NCBI GenBank assembly: GCA_008364785.1
Contig: VTTJ01000005.1
Coordinates: forward strand, 1 to 64,000
Length of the DNA stretch: 64,000 nucleotides
Reading direction: 5' to 3'
Origin: Bacillus sp. BGMRC 2118
GTDB lineage: Bacteria > Bacillota > Bacilli > Bacillales > SA4
This document shows, piece by piece, positions 56,761 through 64,000 of this stretch (within the stretch, counting starts at the first letter, position 1; the number at the start of each line of letters is the position of its first letter). A program made the position numbers and the translations under genes. Below the pieces are notes generated by a model. That model did not search any database. It saw nothing but the letters and a program-made list of their open reading frames with translations, and was not told the DNA's origin.

Positions 56761-56878
56761 GTTCAAAAAGTCCAAGCCACACTTACGTTCTATAGATAAG
56801 AGTATCTTTTGTCACTTATTAGAAGTCGCCAACATGCAAAAGATTTTGCCTTTTATCACAACTGGCAACTTTTTGAAC
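56761..56878. repeat. short inverted-repeat element, family D
   Basis: GTTCAAAAAGT at 56761-56771 and ACTTTTTGAAC at 56868-56878 are a perfect 11-base inverted repeat bounding 118 bases with an inner GCAAAA-gatt-TTTTGC-like hairpin. Such TTCAAAAAGTCC-ended elements occur in many Bacillaceae. The rest of 56706-57058 has no gene. Confidence 0.55.
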
Positions 56879-57058
56879 ACACTTTTTTGCTTAGCACTTA
56901 TATATAGTAGATTCTCTAAAGGAAATACCCTAATTAATAATGTACTAAACGCTTACAATTCTAGACCTTACCTAAAAAAAAAGCAACCCTTTGACGTCAA
57001 TTATTGACGAAAATATGAATATTTTTTTTATTTTTTGTAATAATTATTTTTTAACTGA

Positions 57059-57982
57059 CTATTCAGGCAAATGATTCATGAAATTTTGGTAAATGAACTT
57101 CTCAACTTGTCCATTACTATAGTGTTTTGATAGTTCTTCTATCAACGTATCGTATTTTGAAAAATCCTCCAATCCTACGACAGTACTTGAAATTCCATCA
57201 AAATCTGAACCAAAGCCTACATTATTTTCTCCCCCAAGCGCACAAATATAATCAAGATGACGTAAAACATCCGAAATTGTAGCTTCTTCTCTTTCAGATA
57301 AGAAATATGGTACAAAATTGATACCCATCATACTATCCTTATCAATTAGAGCTTTTATCTGTTCATCAGATAAATTTCGAGGATGTTTACAAAGGGATAT
57401 TGAATTAGAATGTGAGGCAATTGGAAAATCTGCAACTTCTAACACATCCCAAAATCCCTTCACAGATAGATGAGAAACATCCGTCCAAACTTTGAACAAA
57501 TTATTCTCTTCTACAACCTGCTTCCCAAATAACGACAAACCAGCTCCCCGTGGTTCGAGTATTCCGTCAGCAACTGCATTCCCATAATTCCAAGTTAAAC
57601 CGACTGACTTAACTCCAAGATGAAATAATGTCCGTAATCTAGTGAGACTCGTCCCAATTGCGTCACATCCCTCTAATGATAGCATTAGACCAATTTCTCC
57701 ATCTTTTAAATTTTCAATATCTCGTTTTGTCCTCACTTGTTTTACTTCTTTGTGAGCATTCAATACCTTCTCATGAAACAGATGTACCATTTCTAGGGCA
57801 ACCTCAAACCGATTTTCATAGTTTACCTCCTCAGGAATATACAGAGCCATAAGTTGCACTTTACTATGCCCTCTTTTCAACCGTTCTAAATTTGCATGTA
57901 GCTCTTGGGCGTATTCAAAATTTAAGTTCGGGTTTAACCAAAGCTTATATAAAACATCACAATGTGCATCAAATACCTTCAC
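57059..57982 (-). CDS. membrane dipeptidase family (M19) peptidase
   Basis: A 307-residue TIM-barrel zinc peptidase of the renal dipeptidase type. The metal ligands are FDAHCDVLYK (HxD), the Glu in LSLEGCDAIG, and His in DVSHLSVKGFWD and ASHSNSISLCKHPRN; GFGSDFDGI near residue 268 completes the site. The GTG start at 57982 has GGAGGGATAG upstream; the ATG at 58018 overlaps this. Likely splits dipeptides, in the cytosol since there is no signal peptide. Confidence 0.92.
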   Translation of the reverse strand: MKVFDAHCDVLYKLWLNPNLNFEYAQELHANLERLKRGHSKVQLMALYIPEEVNYENRFEVALEMVHLFHEKVLNAHKEVKQVRTKRDIENLKDGEIGLMLSLEGCDAIGTSLTRLRTLFHLGVKSVGLTWNYGNAVADGILEPRGAGLSLFGKQVVEENNLFKVWTDVSHLSVKGFWDVLEVADFPIASHSNSISLCKHPRNLSDEQIKALIDKDSMMGINFVPYFLSEREEATISDVLRHLDYICALGGENNVGFGSDFDGISSTVVGLEDFSKYDTLIEELSKHYSNGQVEKFIYQNFMNHLPE

Positions 57983-58030
57983 TTCTATCCCTCCTTTGAT
58001 TCCAGTATCCTTTAACATGAGTTACATAAA

Positions 58031-58061
58031 AGAAAACCTGCTCGCATAAAGCAAACAGGTT
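58031..58061 (-). terminator. terminator of spoVS
   Basis: AACCTG-tttGCtttatGCgag-CAGGTT with TTCTTTT on the minus strand. Confidence 0.75.
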
Positions 58062-58089
58062 GAATGTATGAAATTATGAAAAATATTTC

Positions 58090-58350
58090 TTATCTTGGTT
58101 CTACAATTAATTTAATTGCCGTACGCTCTTCGCCATCAATCATAATATCCGTAAAAGCAGGGATACAAATTAAATCTACTCCACTAGGAGCCACAAATCC
58201 TCTAGCAATCGCAACAGCCTTTACTGCTTGGTTTAGCGCCCCAGCACCGATTGCTTGGATTTCTGCGCCACCACGTTCTCTTAGAACACCTGCTAGGGCA
58301 CCAGCTACAGAATTTGGATTTGATTTTGCTGAAACCTTTAAAATTTCCAT
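58090..58350 (-). CDS. spoVS: stage V sporulation protein S
   Basis: An 86-residue protein, nearly invariant among spore formers: start MEILKVSAKSNPNSVAGALA, GGAEIQAIGAGALNQAVKA and PSGVDLICIPAF. It folds as an Alba-like nucleic-acid-binding dimer. The ATG at 58350 has AAGGAGGAAC upstream; the extended frame is not real. It is needed for late sporulation in B. subtilis. Confidence 0.97.
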   Translation of the reverse strand: MEILKVSAKSNPNSVAGALAGVLRERGGAEIQAIGAGALNQAVKAVAIARGFVAPSGVDLICIPAFTDIMIDGEERTAIKLIVEPR

Positions 58351-58502
58351 TTCTAGTTCCTCCTTGTACATTTCAGTAAATGATGTAAGTTCAATAGAAC
58401 AGTTAGTAAAATATCATTCCACTGATACTATATTCACGAGGAACTTCGTGTATTCCTGCTTGTTCAATGTAATTTTTCTAAAAATTCTAAATAAATGGAA
58501 AC

Positions 58503-59300
58503 CTAAGAGAAAAAGGGATGATCATCATTTATTAACACACGAGATATGGATTTAGAAAGTCCGGTTTTAGGGTCTAAATCAATAATTACACCGTTAAGCT
58601 GATTTCTTCCTTCCTTTACCACTTCAAAGCGAACAGGTAACTCTGTTAAAAACTTTTTTAATACCGCTTCTTTTTCAACACCTAAAATTCCATCATAAGG
58701 ACCAGTCATCCCAACATCTGTTACATAAGCAGTTCCTTTAGATAAAATCCGTTCATCCGCTGTCTGCACATGTGTATGCGTACCAACGACGGCTGAAACA
58801 CGACCATTTAGATACCATCCCATCGCTTGTTTCTCACTCGTTGCCTCTGCATGGAAATCAACAAATATAAAAGGTGTACGTTTTCTAGCCTGTTCTACTA
58901 ATTCATCTGCTTTTCGAAATGGACAATCAATTGCTGGTAAAAACGTTCTGCCTTGTAAGTTAATAACCGCAACTTCCGTTCCATTTACATTTAAATAAAC
59001 GATTCCAACACCAGGATTGCCCTCTGGAAAATTTGCAGGTCTGACTAAGTATTTGGCTTCATCAATAAACTCAAACACTTCTTTATTATGCCAAGAATGG
59101 TTTCCCAACGTAACAGCTGAGGCACCCCATTCTAAAAATTGACGATAAATTTTCCCTGTTATCCCTTTACCACCCGCTGCATTTTCGCCATTAATGATGG
59201 AGATAGTAGGTCTATATTTTGCTTTTAATTGTGGGAGATATTGCTGCACCATCTCTCTTCCTGGTGAACTCACTACGTCTCCTATGAATAATATTCTCAT
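58503..59300 (-). CDS. ymdB: metallophosphoesterase YmdB
   Basis: A 265-residue phosphodiesterase with metal ligands IGDVVSSPGR, NGENAAGGKG, TLGNHSWHN, VDFHAEATSEKQ and GTHTHVQTAD. YmdB-type enzymes cleave 2',3'-cyclic nucleotides, bind RNA regulators and affect biofilm and late adaptive genes. It lies downstream of rny, as in B. subtilis. Confidence 0.95.
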   Translation of the reverse strand: MRILFIGDVVSSPGREMVQQYLPQLKAKYRPTISIINGENAAGGKGITGKIYRQFLEWGASAVTLGNHSWHNKEVFEFIDEAKYLVRPANFPEGNPGVGIVYLNVNGTEVAVINLQGRTFLPAIDCPFRKADELVEQARKRTPFIFVDFHAEATSEKQAMGWYLNGRVSAVVGTHTHVQTADERILSKGTAYVTDVGMTGPYDGILGVEKEAVLKKFLTELPVRFEVVKEGRNQLNGVIIDLDPKTGLSKSISRVLINDDHPFFS

Positions 59301-59463
59301 GATTAAAATTCCTTTCCTTGCACACGTTATATGTAATGAACCTTCCTAGTATGTACGACATCCTTACTCATAATGATTATGTAGGATATATGAATCATAA
59401 GCTAGTTTCAAATATGTTACCGACTTTAATTCAAGTTATACCATTTATTACGCACTTTAAAGC

Positions 59464-59496
59464 ATATAAAAAATAAAGCGACGAATAATCGCCGCC
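59464..59496 (-). terminator. terminator of rny
   Basis: GCGGCGA-ttat-TCGTCGC (one G-U) followed by TTTATTTTTTATA on the minus strand. Confidence 0.75.
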
Positions 59497-61059
59497 TTAT
59501 TTTGCATATTCAACAGCTCTCGTTTCACGAATAACTGTTACTTTAATATGTCCTGGATAATCCAGTTCTTCTTCGATACGCTTTCGGATGTCCCGAGCTA
59601 ATCGGTGAGCATGGAGATCATCGACCGTATCTGGTTTAACTAAGATACGCACTTCTCGTCCAGCTTGGATCGCAAATGACTTCTCAACTCCTTCATAAGA
59701 TTCAGAAATCTCTTCAAGCTTTTCTAAACGACGAATATAGTTCTCCAATGTTTCACTTCTAGCACCTGGTCTAGCAGCTGATAATGCATCTGCTGCAGCT
59801 ACTAAAACTGCTATAACTGACTTTGGTTCCGTATCACCATGGTGGGAAGCTATACTGTTAATCACAACTGGATGTTCTTTATACTTAGTAGCAAGTTCTA
59901 CCCCAATTTCAACGTGACTTCCTTCAACCTCATGATCAATCGCCTTACCGATATCGTGAAGTAAACCAGCACGACGTGCCAGCATTTCGTCTTCACCTAG
60001 TTCAGCAGCCATTAATCCAGCAAGGTATGCAACTTCCATTGAATGCTTAAGAACATTTTGACCATAGCTCGTACGGAATTTTAAGCGGCCAAGTATTTTA
60101 ATTAGGTCTGGATGTAGTCCATGAACTCCAACTTCAAATGTAGTTTGTTCGCCAACTTCACGTATATATTCATCTACTTCACGTCTTGATTTTTCTACCA
60201 TTTCTTCAATACGTGCAGGGTGAATACGTCCATCCTGAACTAACTTATCTAGAGCTATACGGGCAGTTTCACGGCGAATCGGATCAAATCCTGATAAAAT
60301 TACAGCCTCTGGTGTGTCGTCAATGATGAGATCAATACCTGTTAATGTTTCAAGAGTTCGAATATTACGACCCTCTCTACCGATAATACGACCTTTCATC
60401 TCATCATTTGGTAAGTTAACTACAGAGACAGTCGTTTCAGCAACATGATCAGCTGCACAACGTTGGATTGCAAGAGATAATATTTCTTTAGCCTTCTTGT
60501 CAGATTCCTCTTTTGCGCGATTTTCACTTTCTTTAATCATCATTGCAAGTTCGTGATTTAATTCATTCTCTACTTTTTCAATGATAATATTCTTAGCCTC
60601 TTCACGGGTTAAGCTAGAGATTCGTTCAAGCTCAGTTTGCTGCTTCTTTATCATCTCTTCCACTTTGCTTTCCATCTCTTCAATTTGCTGTTGTTTTTGG
60701 ACAAGCGCTTGTTCTTTCTTTTCTTGCATCGATTCACGATTGTTTAACGTTTCCTCTTTACGATCAAGATTCTCTTCTCTTTGCAATAATCGATTTTCCT
60801 GCTTTTGAAGTTCGTTTCTACGGTTACGAATTTCTTGTTCAGCGTCAGTACGAAGTGTATGAATCTCATCCTTCGCCTCTAATAATGCTTCTTTCTTTAA
60901 CGCATCGGCTTCACGTTTTGCATCCTCGACGATTTGCTCAGCGGAGCCTCTTGCTCCTGCAATTTTTGCTTCTGCAATAGATTTACGAACAAAATATCCA
61001 ACAACTGCACTAATGATCGCGGTCAGCAAAATGGAGATGATAGTACCAATAGTATTCAT
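59497..61059 (-). CDS. rny: ribonuclease Y
   Basis: A 520-residue membrane-anchored endoribonuclease that starts mRNA decay. It has one N-terminal helix ([20 protein letters not shown]), a long coiled coil to about residue 200, a KH domain ([18 protein letters not shown]) and an HD domain ([10 protein letters not shown]). The second of two ATGs fits better, with GGAGG 7 bases upstream. RicA, a partner, is also in the window. Confidence 0.97.
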   Translation of the reverse strand: MNTIGTIISILLTAIISAVVGYFVRKSIAEAKIAGARGSAEQIVEDAKREADALKKEALLEAKDEIHTLRTDAEQEIRNRRNELQKQENRLLQREENLDRKEETLNNRESMQEKKEQALVQKQQQIEEMESKVEEMIKKQQTELERISSLTREEAKNIIIEKVENELNHELAMMIKESENRAKEESDKKAKEILSLAIQRCAADHVAETTVSVVNLPNDEMKGRIIGREGRNIRTLETLTGIDLIIDDTPEAVILSGFDPIRRETARIALDKLVQDGRIHPARIEEMVEKSRREVDEYIREVGEQTTFEVGVHGLHPDLIKILGRLKFRTSYGQNVLKHSMEVAYLAGLMAAELGEDEMLARRAGLLHDIGKAIDHEVEGSHVEIGVELATKYKEHPVVINSIASHHGDTEPKSVIAVLVAAADALSAARPGARSETLENYIRRLEKLEEISESYEGVEKSFAIQAGREVRILVKPDTVDDLHAHRLARDIRKRIEEELDYPGHIKVTVIRETRAVEYAK

Positions 61060-61536
61060 CATTTCACCTCCATTGCTTAAGAGATGTTCAAACGATCGAG
61101 AAAATAGCCCATCTATGCGTTGGTTACTTCACTGATATAAACCAGTAATGTGCGTATCATTTCATGTACCCCTGCCATATAAAACAAGGTGACTTAAAGA
61201 TTACGACCTATAACATTATTAGCTAATAACTCGTATTTGAACAAACTCTTATAATAGTTGAATACTATAATTGGTTCATCTGTCATACCAATTATATAAT
61301 TCGAGTTTTGTTCAATAGTAGCTAACAAATGAATAAGCAAATAGCATGCTGTTTAATGGTGCTACTCAGTAGTAAATGCTCATTTGTCTTTTTTTGAACA
61401 TTGGGTTTCAAATTGCGTAATTTCGCATCTTACATTTTTAATAAGATATAAAAATATACATTTTTATTGTATAGTTGGAAAAATTTATTGTCAAGGGTTG
61501 TCCAAATTCTCTGAGAATAAGTACGTTTAATTCCTT
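61060..61536. other. gene-free stretch between rny and recA
   Basis: AT-rich, no frame with a ribosome site. It holds the rny promoter region on the minus strand and, near 61260-61300, short inverted ATTGGT/ACCAAT motifs. The long distance suggests a leader for rny, but I see no known riboswitch. Confidence 0.5.
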
Positions 61537-61708
61537 GGCTGTTTTCGTATAGATTGTTGTTGCTTTGCGAGTAAAATCTCAGGAAGCCGGATTTTTACCT
61601 TAGAATTTAGTTACTACTATACATAAAGAGAGTTGCTCTTTTCTAATCCAACCTCGGGTTTGCTTCTAAACTGCTTGTACACCAAGCAATAAAGTTTAGA
61701 AATGAGCC
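61537..61708 (+). repeat. MITE-like repeat, family B, copy 3
   Basis: A 172-base element colinear with 24029-24210: GGCTGTTTTCGTATAGATTG at the left, AAATCTCAGGAAGCCGG, the ACTACTATACATAAAGAGAG block, GTTGCTCTTTTCTAA, and GAAATGAGCC at the right. It lies just downstream of the recA terminator. Confidence 0.88.
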
Positions 61709-61751
61709 AATTCCTTAGATATTCTAGACATAAATTTTCTAGACAAAAATA

Positions 61752-61779
61752 AAAAAAGGAGCACTAAGCCCCTTTTTTT
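61752..61779 (-). terminator. terminator of recA
   Basis: AAAAAAAGGgGC-ttagt-GCtCCTTTTTTT on the minus strand. Confidence 0.85.
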
Positions 61780-61800
61780 ATCATTCAAAGCTAATGAAGC

Positions 61801-62844
61801 CTATTCGTCTAACAAGTCAAATATTTCTTCATCTTTATTTTCTTCAACTGTTTTCACTTCATCTAGTTTGTAATGATCACGAATTTTTTGTTGGATTTCT
61901 AATCGAAGTTCAGCATTTTCTTTTAAGAATTGCTTTGCATTTTCACGCCCTTGGCCAAGACGCTCTTCATTATATGAATACCATGCTCCACTCTTTAGAA
62001 TAATATCAAGGTCTGAAGCCATATCTACTATTTCTCCAACTCTTGAAATTCCTTCTCCATACATGATATCTACTTCAGCAACGCGGAAAGGAGGAGCTAC
62101 TTTATTTTTTACAACTTTAATTTTCGTCTTATTACCTACAATGTCATTTCCTTGCTTTAATGCTTCGGCACGACGAACTTCTAGTCGAACAGATGAGTAG
62201 AACTTAAGCGCACGACCACCAGGAGTTGTCTCTGGGTTTCCAAACATAACCCCAACCTTTTCACGAATTTGGTTGATGAAAATAGCAATTGTGTTTGATT
62301 TGTTAATTGCACCTGATAGTTTACGTAAAGCTTGTGACATTAGACGAGCTTGAAGACCAACGTGTGAATCTCCCATTTCGCCTTCAATCTCAGCCTTAGG
62401 TACAAGTGCTGCTACTGAGTCAATTACAAGAATATCAACGGCACCACTTCGAACTAAAGCTTCAGCGATTTCTAATGCTTGTTCTCCAGTATCAGGTTGT
62501 GAAAGTAATAATTCATCTATGTTAACACCAAGTTTTTGAGCGTATACTGGATCCAGTGCATGTTCAGCATCGATAAATGCTGCTTGTCCGCCTTTTTGCT
62601 GAACTTCTGCGATTGCGTGAAGAGCAACAGTCGTCTTACCTGAAGATTCAGGACCATAAGTTTCGATAATACGGCCTCTTGGATATCCTCCAACTCCTAA
62701 TGCAACATCTAAAGCTAATGAACCACTAGGAATAGTTGAGATTCTACGATCTGTTTGTTCACCAAGCTTCATAATGGAGCCTTTACCAAATTGCTTTTCT
62801 ATTTGTTTTAATGCCATTTCTAATGCGGCCTGACGATTATTCAC
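61801..62844 (-). CDS. recA: recombinase RecA
   Basis: A 347-residue strand-exchange ATPase and co-protease for LexA. It starts [20 protein letters not shown], with Walker [14 protein letters not shown], the catalytic Glu in [30 protein letters not shown] (loop 2) and an acidic C-terminal tail. The GTG start at 62844 has GGGAGG 7 bases upstream; the ATG at 62907 lies in the promoter region. A LexA box precedes the promoter. Confidence 0.97.
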   Translation of the reverse strand: MNNRQAALEMALKQIEKQFGKGSIMKLGEQTDRRISTIPSGSLALDVALGVGGYPRGRIIETYGPESSGKTTVALHAIAEVQQKGGQAAFIDAEHALDPVYAQKLGVNIDELLLSQPDTGEQALEIAEALVRSGAVDILVIDSVAALVPKAEIEGEMGDSHVGLQARLMSQALRKLSGAINKSNTIAIFINQIREKVGVMFGNPETTPGGRALKFYSSVRLEVRRAEALKQGNDIVGNKTKIKVVKNKVAPPFRVAEVDIMYGEGISRVGEIVDMASDLDIILKSGAWYSYNEERLGQGRENAKQFLKENAELRLEIQQKIRDHYKLDEVKTVEENKDEEIFDLLDE

Positions 62845-62878
62845 TATATTTCCTCCCTTAACTATGAAACTATTATCT

Positions 62879-62930
62879 ACTATACCTTTTTTTTCGTCAT
62901 TTGCCAAGCAAAAAGTAGAACATTCATTCG
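62879..62930 (-). promoter_or_regulatory. recA promoter with LexA box
   Basis: On the minus strand TTGGCA (62907-62902), 17 bases, TATAGT (62884-62879). CGAATGAATGTTCT at 62930-62917 fits the Bacillus SOS box and lies just upstream of the -35 box. Confidence 0.75.
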
Positions 62931-62955
62931 GTTATTTTGCATGGTAAATATAAAG

Positions 62956-62991
62956 AAAAATTCCATTATCTACTAGAGAAATGGAATTTTT
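62956..62991 (-). terminator. terminator of cinA
   Basis: AAAAATTCCAT and ATGGAATTTTT arms with a 14-base loop, T-rich beyond; lies downstream of cinA. Confidence 0.75.
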
Positions 62992-63021
62992 CTTTGAACT
63001 TTGTATTCATGTAGAACATTT

Positions 63022-64000
63022 TTAGGAATTTAAAATTTCTTTTATTAAATACTGAAATCCATATTTAATGGATCTCTCTCTTATACTCAATCGACTACCT
63101 GCTAACTTTAATGGATATACTTTCACCTCATCATTTGGCAAAGCAATTCCAATATAAACAGTTCCTACCGGTTTTCCTTCCGATGGTTCTGGTCCCGCGA
63201 CTCCAGTAAAACTAATACCAATGTCACTATTCATTAGCCTTTTCACGTTTACAGCAAGCTGCCGGGCACATTGCTCACTGATTGCCCCAACGGTTTTAAG
63301 GGTAGTTTCAGAAACTTGCAAAATTGATTGTTTTATTTCATTTGAATAGCACACTACTCCACCTTGGATAATACTTGAAGCACCAGGAAATGAAGTTAAA
63401 TACTGCGAAAACAAACCGCCAGTTAAACTCTCTGCACTAGAAATGGTTAGCTTCTTTCCCTGTAGGACTTTCATTGCTTCATTCGGTAAAGTCGTATCGT
63501 TATACCCAAAGAAGAACTGACCAACACGATCTAGTATTTGTCTTTCAACAACATCCAGTAAAGCTGTTGCTCCTTCTATCGTAACATGTTTTGCAGTTAA
63601 GCGAAGCGTTACTTCATTTTCTCCTGCTAATGGTGCAATAGTTGGATTTGTCTGTGAATCTATTAAATCAGTGATGTCGGTCTCTAATTGTGATTCTCCT
63701 ATCCCAAAGAAACGCAGGACACGAGATTCAATTACTTCATGAACTTTCATCTGCTGTAATATAGCCTGTCTCCCGAATTCGAGGTACATTGGCTGCATTT
63801 CCTTTGGAGGTCCAGGCAACAACATATAATTCTTCCCACGAATAGAAAGGAACATACCAGGTGCCATACCATTTTTATTAGGCAAGACAATCGAATCTTC
63901 TAATACAAGTGCTTGTTTCCGATTATTGTCAGACATTGGCCTGTTTACCCTACGATAGTAATCCTCAATGGACTCCATTGCTTTTTGGTCCATTTGTAAT
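63022..64000 (-). CDS. cinA: CinA family protein, C-terminal part (partial)
   Basis: About 326 residues are in the window; the N-terminus lies beyond the right edge. The visible part holds the end of the MoCF/COG1058 domain ([17 protein letters not shown]) and the C-terminal nicotinamide-nucleotide amidase domain with [26 protein letters not shown] and [19 protein letters not shown]. The last has Glu-Pro where many members have Asp-Gly. CinA couples competence and NMN recycling; it precedes recA as in many Bacilli. Confidence 0.93.
   Translation of the reverse strand, partial: LQMDQKAMESIEDYYRRVNRPMSDNNRKQALVLEDSIVLPNKNGMAPGMFLSIRGKNYMLLPGPPKEMQPMYLEFGRQAILQQMKVHEVIESRVLRFFGIGESQLETDITDLIDSQTNPTIAPLAGENEVTLRLTAKHVTIEGATALLDVVERQILDRVGQFFFGYNDTTLPNEAMKVLQGKKLTISSAESLTGGLFSQYLTSFPGASSIIQGGVVCYSNEIKQSILQVSETTLKTVGAISEQCARQLAVNVKRLMNSDIGISFTGVAGPEPSEGKPVGTVYIGIALPNDEVKVYPLKLAGSRLSIRERSIKYGFQYLIKEILNS

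Noticed and set aside
57016-57058. AT-only stretch after korA region as a replication or attachment site
   Set aside because: It is just a low-complexity T/A run without repeats or box motifs.

Overview
The window is a chromosomal segment of a low-GC, endospore-forming Bacillaceae bacterium. It carries sporulation genes (sspP, a cotP-like gene, sirA, spoVK, cotE, spoVS, a Spo0E-type phosphatase), Gram-positive regulators with their operators (LexA, GlnR, NrtR, a CcpA cre site), strong GGAGG-type ribosome sites with frequent TTG/GTG starts, and a 16S rRNA 5' end of Bacillus type. From about 23.5 kb to the right end the gene order is the one I know from Bacillus subtilis, mostly read leftwards: yneK-like, ccdC, yneI, ccdA, yneF, sirA, tkt, ynzC, yneB, yneA, lexA, glnA, glnR, ynbB, hflX, spoVK, hfq, miaA, mutL, mutS, cotE, ricA, miaB, spoVS, ymdB, rny, recA, cinA. 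Species cannot be named from the sequence alone.

The left 12 kb is the unusual part: a selenium locus. It holds selA (selenocysteine synthase), selD (selenophosphate synthetase, itself with an in-frame UGA at the active-site position), selB (Sec-specific elongation factor) and selC (tRNA-Sec, UCA anticodon, with its own promoter and terminator). It also holds a 77-residue SelW-like (Rdx family) selenoprotein gene that a standard gene caller misses because its CxxU motif is encoded with UGA. Its UGA is followed by a hairpin CTGCG-GGTCT-CGCAG, whose loop resembles the E. coli fdhF SECIS loop. Directly behind selB, overlapping its stop codon, is a GT4-like glycosyltransferase that resembles the SenB selenosugar synthase family, and behind that a PhnD-PhnE-PhnC type ABC importer closed by a terminator. 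selB, the glycosyltransferase and the importer look like one operon. A second selenium branch, the tRNA 2-selenouridine synthase selU, is at 30.8-31.9 kb. My main hypothesis is that this locus couples selenium import, selenophosphate formation, Sec insertion and possibly a small-molecule selenium product.

From 12.5 to 26.8 kb there are a membrane diguanylate cyclase and a five-gene NAD operon (nrtR-pncA-pncB-nadD-nadE) with a clear sigma-A promoter overlapped by TGTTAA repeats, a probable NrtR operator. Then come the proline genes proA, proB and proC, and the ccdA region with an orphan mrpB-like gene inserted. At 27-30.7 kb is a heterodimeric ABC exporter with one degenerate ATP site.

At least four families of short non-coding repeats with terminal inverted repeats lie between genes: 13696-14061 and 26845-27120; 24029-24210, 50767-50943 and 61537-61708; 42321-42476; and 56761-56878. 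One of them abuts a gene remnant (14089-14340), and a lipoprotein gene at 5070-5860 carries an apparent single-base frameshift in a homopolymer. Nothing phage-like, no CRISPR array and no complete insertion sequence was seen.
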